DNA of 64,000 nucleotides from Achromobacter insolitus. GTDB taxonomy: Bacteria > Pseudomonadota > Gammaproteobacteria > Burkholderiales > Burkholderiaceae_B. Below the pieces are notes generated by a model. The model had not been told where the DNA came from. It searched no databases and saw nothing but the letters and a program-made list of their open reading frames with translations. Position 1 is the stretch's first letter. The number at the start of each line of letters is the position of its first letter. The DNA lies in contig NZ_NJIF01000002.1 of the NCBI RefSeq assembly GCF_002209555.1, forward strand, positions 930,001-994,000, read 5' to 3'. The position numbers and the translations under genes were made by a program. Positions 59,853-64,000 of this stretch are shown here, piece by piece.

Positions 59853-60742
59853 CAGATCCTGCGCACCATTTTCGGGTCCAGCGCGTCGCGCAGGGCGTCG
59901 CCCAGGATGTTTACGCTGAGCACGGTCAGCGACAGGAACAGGCCGGGGAACAGGATCAGTCCCGGCAGCATGCGGAAGTACATGCGTCCTTCGGACATGA
60001 TGTTGCCCCAGGAGGCGATCTCGGGAGGGATCCCTGCGCCCAGGAAGCTCAGGATGGCTTCGGTAAGCATGGCGGATGCGAAGACATACGTGCCCTGCAC
60101 CGTCAACGGCGCGATCGTGCTGGGCACCATGTGGCGCCAGAGCAGCAGCGGCAGCGGCGTGCCCAGGGCCAGCGCCGCCTCGACATAGGGTTCACCGCGC
60201 ACGGTCAGGATCTGGCCGCGCACCAGCCGCACCACCCGCGGAATTTCCGGAATGGTGATGGCGACGAGCACGGTCGTGATGCTGGCGCCCGTGACGGAAA
60301 CCAGGGCGATCGCCAGCAGGATGCCGGGGATGGCCATGATCGCGTCCATGGTGCGCATGATCAGTCCGTCCAGCGAGCGGAACCAGCCTGCGATCACGCC
60401 GATGACCAGCCCGATGGCGACGCTGACAAGCGCCGCGCCCAGGCCCGCGATCAGCGAGATCCGCGCGCCGTAGGCCACGCGCGACCAGACGTCGCGGCCG
60501 AATGCGTCGGTGCCCAGCAGATAGTCGGAGAAGGGCGGCTTGAGGCGCGCGCCAGGGTTGATGAGGGTGGGGTCGACGGTGCCAAGCAGCGGCGCGAACA
60601 GCGCGATGACGACGACCGCCACCAGCACTATCAGCGCCAGCATGACCGGCCAGCTCTTGAGCCCCTGGCGGACTTGCCGCCAGGCCGTGACTTGGGGATT
60701 TCCGCCGCCGGGGAGGTCGGCGGCGTCGGTTGGCGTTTGCAT
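59852..60742 (-). CDS. Dipeptide/opine-type ABC permease, DppC-like
   Basis: The 296-residue protein has the DppC N-terminal segment with an OppC_N helix (WPVMLALIVLVAVVVIALFA), LGTDAFGRDVWSRVAYG and the EAA loop of BPD_transp_1 (YVEAALALGTPLPLLLWRH). About six helices are predicted. The ATG at 60742 gives the family start; an open frame to 60799 overlaps the neighbour. The stop overlaps the ATPase start. Confidence 0.93.
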   Translation of the reverse strand: MQTPTDAADLPGGGNPQVTAWRQVRQGLKSWPVMLALIVLVAVVVIALFAPLLGTVDPTLINPGARLKPPFSDYLLGTDAFGRDVWSRVAYGARISLIAGLGAALVSVAIGLVIGVIAGWFRSLDGLIMRTMDAIMAIPGILLAIALVSVTGASITTVLVAITIPEIPRVVRLVRGQILTVRGEPYVEAALALGTPLPLLLWRHMVPSTIAPLTVQGTYVFASAMLTEAILSFLGAGIPPEIASWGNIMSEGRMYFRMLPGLILFPGLFLSLTVLSVNILGDALRDALDPKMVRRI

Positions 60743-60752
60743 GGGTCGGCCC

Positions 60753-61694
60753 CTAGTATCTGATCCGCGGGTCGAACACCGTGTAGGCGCAATCGACAAC
60801 CAGGTTGATGAACACGTAGACGAACGCGAAGAAGAGCGTCAGGCCCTGGATGACCGGGTAGTCCCGCGCGAGCACGGCTTCCACCACCAGCCGGCCCAGG
60901 CCGGGGATGTTGAATACCGATTCGGTCACGACCACGCCGCTGATCAGCAGCGCGATGCCCAGGCCCACGACGGTGGCGATGGGCACGGCGGCGTTGCGCA
61001 GCGCATGGCCCAGCAGCACTCCGGTCTCGCCCAGGCCCTTGGAGCGCGCCGTGCGGATGAAGTCCTCGCCCATGACCTCGATGACGCTGGTGCGCGTGAT
61101 GCGCGCGATCAGGGCCACGTAGACCGTGGACAGGGCCAGCGAAGGCAGGATGAGGCGGTGCAGGTATGGCCAGAAACCCTTGTCCAGGGGGGAGTAGCCC
61201 TGCACGTTGAACCATCCCAGCTTGATGGCGAAAAGCCAGATCAGCACGTAGCCCGTGACGAACACCGGCACCGAGAAACCCAGCACCGAAAAGCCCATCA
61301 CGGCGCGGTCCAGCAGCTTGCCTTGCCGCCAGGCTGCCAGCACGCCCAGCGGGATGGCGACGATCAGCGTGAACACCAGGGTCAGGACCGCCAGGCTGAG
61401 AGACGGTTCGAGGCGTTGTCCGATGAGCTTGGTGACCGGCACGCCCGACATGAGCGAAGTGCCCAGGTCGCCTTGCAGGAGCTTGCCGCCCCAGATGAAG
61501 AACTGCTTGATGACCGGTTGGTCCAGGCCCATCGTCTGGCGTATCTGGACGATACGTTCAGGCGTGGCGCCGTCGCCCGCCATGATGATGGCCGGATCTC
61601 CCGGGCTGAAACGCAATATCGCGAAGACCACCACCGCGACCATCACCAGAACAGGGATGGTCGCGAGGAGCCGGCGTGAGACAAATGCCAGCAT
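60753..61694 (-). CDS. Dipeptide/opine-type ABC permease, DppB-like
   Basis: The 313-residue protein has the DppB-type N-terminal helix (MLAFVSRRLLATIPVLVMVA), FSPGDPAIIMAGDGATPERI and a BPD_transp_1 domain with the EAA loop (DFIRTARSKGLGETGVLLGH). It forms the heterodimeric pore with the DppC-like subunit, whose gene begins 10 bp further. Confidence 0.93.
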   Translation of the reverse strand: MLAFVSRRLLATIPVLVMVAVVVFAILRFSPGDPAIIMAGDGATPERIVQIRQTMGLDQPVIKQFFIWGGKLLQGDLGTSLMSGVPVTKLIGQRLEPSLSLAVLTLVFTLIVAIPLGVLAAWRQGKLLDRAVMGFSVLGFSVPVFVTGYVLIWLFAIKLGWFNVQGYSPLDKGFWPYLHRLILPSLALSTVYVALIARITRTSVIEVMGEDFIRTARSKGLGETGVLLGHALRNAAVPIATVVGLGIALLISGVVVTESVFNIPGLGRLVVEAVLARDYPVIQGLTLFFAFVYVFINLVVDCAYTVFDPRIRY

Positions 61695-61718
61695 GTAATT
61701 CCCCCTAACTACTGCCCG

Positions 61719-63284
61719 TCAAGGGGCTTTCTTGACGTTCCAGAACGCGAACACCGGCGCGTGCACCAGGCCCGAGAGCTTGGTCGAGTAGACGGTGGGC
61801 ACGGACATCTGGCCCAGCGGCACGTACAGGCCTTCGTCGATACCGATGCGCTGCACTTCCTCGGCGATCTTCTTCTGTTCCGCCGGGTCGGAGGTCAGCG
61901 CCATCTTGGTGCGCAGTTCTTCGATCTGCGGGAAGTCGGGCCAGCCGAACCAGGCGTTGTCGCCGTTGGCCGCGGCCGGCGCAGAACGGACTGGGTCCAT
62001 CACGTCGGTCGCGTACCAGTTGGTGTTGTGGATGTTCCAGCCGCCTTCCGCAGGCGCGGCCTTCGAGGCGCGCCGCGTGGCCACGCTCTGCCAGTCCATC
62101 GCGGCGAGGTTGACGTTGAAGCCCGCCTTGCGCAACGCCTGGGCCATCACGACCGGCTGGGCCGACAGGGTGCCGACGTCGGTTGCGTGCATGACCAGGA
62201 TGGGCGTGTTGTCGTAGCCGGCTTCCTTCAGGAGCGCCTTGGCCTTCTCGATGTTCGACGGCACGACCATGTCCTTGCCGATGTCGCTTTCCAGCGGCGT
62301 GCCGCAACCCCACAGCGAGGCGCAGGTCTTCCAGTACTTCGGATTGCCCACCAGCGCCTTCATCACGTCTTCCTGGCCGATGGCGTACATCGCGGCCTGG
62401 CGCACCTTCTTGTTGTTGAAGGGCGGGTACTTGAAGTTGAAGCGGTACATCGTGAAGTAGCCGACCGGGCTGAGCGACTCTTCCTTCAGGTCCTTGTTGC
62501 CTTCGATCATCGGCAACAGGTCATAAGGGAATTGTTCGACGAAGTCGATCTCGCCGCCCAGCAAGGCATTGGCGGTGGTCAGCGCGTCGGGCATGACGTC
62601 CCATTCGACCTTGTCGACGTTGACCACCTTGCCGCCAGCCAGCCCGCTAGCGGGTTCCTTGCGCGGCACGTAGTCGGCGTTCTTGGCGTAGACCGTCTTC
62701 ACGCCCGGCTTGAACTCGATGACCTTGAACGGACCCGAGCCGGTCATGTCGGTGATGGGCTGGCCGATGGCTTGTTCGGCGATGCGCTTGGGCATCATGA
62801 AGGGCGCGGTGCCGGTGGGCTTGGACAGGGCGCGCAGCGCCAGGTCCGTGGGCTCTTTCATGACGATGCGGAAATTCTTGTCGTCGATGACTTCGATCTT
62901 GTCGGTGAACTTGAGCAGGGTGCGGCCCATGCCGTCGCCCGCGGCCCAGCGCTTGATCGAGGCGACGCAGTCCTCGGAAGTCACCGGCTTGCCGTCGTGC
63001 CATTTCTGGCCGTCGCGCAAGGTCATGGTGTAGGTCTTGCCATCCGGCGAGACTTCCCACTTTTCAAGCATCTGCGGCTGGATCTTGTTGTCGGCGTCGG
63101 TGGCCAGCAAGGTGTCGTAGATCATGTAGCCGTGCCACGTCGTGATGTACGCGGTGGTGGCATGCGGATCGGTCAGGCGCAGAGGCGAGTGCATCACCGA
63201 TTTGATGACGGTCTCGGCGTAGGCGCCATGAGCCATCATCAGGGTGGCGCCGGCCAGCGCGGCCGCTCGGACGTACTTCAGCAT
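61719..63284 (-). CDS. Periplasmic substrate-binding protein, family 5 (SBP_bac_5)
   Basis: The 521-residue protein has a Sec signal peptide ending AHGAYA (residue about 23) and the family-5 features: GKTYTMTLRDGQKWHDGKPV, GSGPFKVIEFKPG, PPFNNKKVRQAAMYAI. It resembles receptors for peptides, opines or other non-sugar amides rather than a known DppA. It feeds the DppBC-like permeases. The ATG at 63284 precedes the signal; the frame upstream has no signal character. Confidence 0.92.
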   Translation of the reverse strand: MLKYVRAAALAGATLMMAHGAYAETVIKSVMHSPLRLTDPHATTAYITTWHGYMIYDTLLATDADNKIQPQMLEKWEVSPDGKTYTMTLRDGQKWHDGKPVTSEDCVASIKRWAAGDGMGRTLLKFTDKIEVIDDKNFRIVMKEPTDLALRALSKPTGTAPFMMPKRIAEQAIGQPITDMTGSGPFKVIEFKPGVKTVYAKNADYVPRKEPASGLAGGKVVNVDKVEWDVMPDALTTANALLGGEIDFVEQFPYDLLPMIEGNKDLKEESLSPVGYFTMYRFNFKYPPFNNKKVRQAAMYAIGQEDVMKALVGNPKYWKTCASLWGCGTPLESDIGKDMVVPSNIEKAKALLKEAGYDNTPILVMHATDVGTLSAQPVVMAQALRKAGFNVNLAAMDWQSVATRRASKAAPAEGGWNIHNTNWYATDVMDPVRSAPAAANGDNAWFGWPDFPQIEELRTKMALTSDPAEQKKIAEEVQRIGIDEGLYVPLGQMSVPTVYSTKLSGLVHAPVFAFWNVKKAP

Positions 63285-63308
63285 GAATGTTCCCCTTGAT
63301 GCGTAATG

Positions 63309-63358
63309 AGCGGCGCCATCGCGCCGCTGCGTCGTTAATCCGCCGCGCGAGGGCGGCG
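63309..63358 (-). other. Two adjacent stem-loops between the M81 and binding-protein genes
   Basis: AGCGGCGC/GCGCCGCT (63309-63328) forms an 8-bp stem with 4-base loop, and CGCCGC/GCGGCG (63341-63358) a 6-bp stem with 6-base loop. No T-runs follow, so full termination is unlikely. They may stabilise or process the operon mRNA so that the binding protein is made in excess. Confidence 0.55.
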
Positions 63359-63366
63359 TGCGAGGT

Positions 63367-64000
63367 TCAGGCGGTAGCCGACCGGCCGGAAAAGACCGGT
63401 CCGCAAGGCGCCATTCTGATGCCGGGACGCAACCGTGTCCATGGTTGTTTTGCCGCATCCATCAGCATGGAGCCCGGGGCCGCGCAGACCAGGATCGTTT
63501 GCGCAATGCCGGTGAAATCCGCGCGGAAGTGCGCCGAACTCTTGACCACCAGGATAGCGGCGCGCCGCGGTTCAACGCCGGCGAAACGGAACATTTCCTG
63601 GTCGGCCATCTGCACCTTGTTCGACGCGACGATGATGCGTACACCGCCTATGCGCAGGCAGGCGCTGGGACCCAGGTCCATGTGGAAGCCGCGGTAGAAC
63701 GCGCCGTGCGTATCGAAGCGTCCATCTGAAGTTTTCTCGACGATGAACTCGGTGTCCAGCGGTTCGTCGTCGGGAATACCCGAGTGTCCACCCAATGCAA
63801 TGCGTACCTTGTTTCCCGCGCCCGCGCGATGGGCCGCAAGCGCGGCCGCGGGGTCGACGATGAGGCCGATGGCGGTGTCGCGCGCGTCGTGCCGGATCAG
63901 GGCCCGCAAGATGCCGGTGGTGTCCGAGCTGCCGCCAGCGCCTGGATTGTCTTGCGCGTCGGCGATCACCACGGGCTTGCTGGCGTCGCGCGCCAGACGC
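63367..64000 (-). CDS. M81-family metallopeptidase, C-terminal part (cut by window end)
   Basis: The frame is open to the window end, so the gene begins outside, and about 211 residues of the C-terminal MlrC domain are seen. VIADAQDNPGAGGSSDTTGI is the same motif as LLDHYDNTGSGGTMDTTAVL in the M81 gene 7 kb downstream. GGVRIIVASNKVQMADQEMF and RRAAILVVKSSAHFRADF are also family-typical. The two M81 proteins are clearly different paralogues. It is the first visible gene of the transporter operon, 82 bp before the binding protein. Confidence 0.9.
   Translation of the reverse strand, partial: RLARDASKPVVIADAQDNPGAGGSSDTTGILRALIRHDARDTAIGLIVDPAAALAAHRAGAGNKVRIALGGHSGIPDDEPLDTEFIVEKTSDGRFDTHGAFYRGFHMDLGPSACLRIGGVRIIVASNKVQMADQEMFRFAGVEPRRAAILVVKSSAHFRADFTGIAQTILVCAAPGSMLMDAAKQPWTRLRPGIRMAPCGPVFSGRSATA

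Noticed and set aside
57990..60188. A 732-codon open frame antisense to the ABC ATPase
   Set aside because: It covers a fused ATPase with intact Walker and signature motifs on the other strand.

Overview
The window is a GC-rich chromosomal stretch from a betaproteobacterium, most likely of the family Alcaligenaceae (Achromobacter or Bordetella). The reasons are a Bug-type tricarboxylate-binding protein, the gene order apbC-tamA-tamB-dcd beside metG, a ZIP transporter like the structurally known Bordetella one, and a riboswitch-led gcvTHP operon. The genus is inferred from gene content; there is no rRNA or tRNA here to settle it. I see no phage, transposase or CRISPR array, so this is mostly core and niche-adaptation genome.

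Layout. 1-5.0 kb: the end of a glutathione S-transferase, then LysR-tcuA-tcuB and a Bug periplasmic binding protein, a tricarballylate-type oxidation locus. 5.1-9.1 kb (minus): a cyanide-insensitive type bd oxidase operon, cioA-cioB, a 47-residue DUF2474 membrane peptide, and a MocR regulator as last gene. 9.4-11.4 kb: an EamA exporter divergent from a LysR gene. 11.4-19.1 kb (minus): a six-gene operon encoding an outer-membrane channel, HlyD adaptor, double-ATPase ABC exporter, second permease, phasin and acetoacetyl-CoA reductase. It is preceded by an FNR-type box at class II spacing and a divergent TetR gene. 20-24 kb: a CSS-EAL c-di-GMP phosphodiesterase, a Kch-type potassium channel, and an OmpR-like regulator with a degenerate receiver flanked by two plus-strand terminators that have no gene in front of them.

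24.7-31.5 kb: an XRE regulator, an acyltransferase, two tandem META-domain proteins, trhO, metG and a small membrane protein. 31.5-42.2 kb: apbC, tamA, tamB, dcd, a VOC-GNAT fusion, a diguanylate cyclase, a GNAT acetyltransferase and an unknown gene. 42.3-47.6 kb: a large PLP amino-acid decarboxylase coupled to a YhiN-type flavoprotein, then Mn-type superoxide dismutase and a ZIP metal transporter behind a Fur-like site. 47.7-52.6 kb: a tandem glycine riboswitch and gcvT-gcvH-gcvP. 52.6-53.0 kb: four tandem copies of a terminator-like 78-bp repeat plus a strong bidirectional terminator. 53-55 kb: a YdgA-YbjN fusion. 55.2-64 kb (minus): an operon of an M81 peptidase, a dipeptide/opine-type ABC transporter, an amidase and a second M81 peptidase, running off the window end.

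The observations I would follow first are the predicted low-oxygen control of the efflux-phasin-reductase operon, the M81/amidase/ABC cluster with two M81 enzymes, the YdgA-YbjN fusion, and the terminator repeat array. No complete undescribed defence or mobile system is visible.
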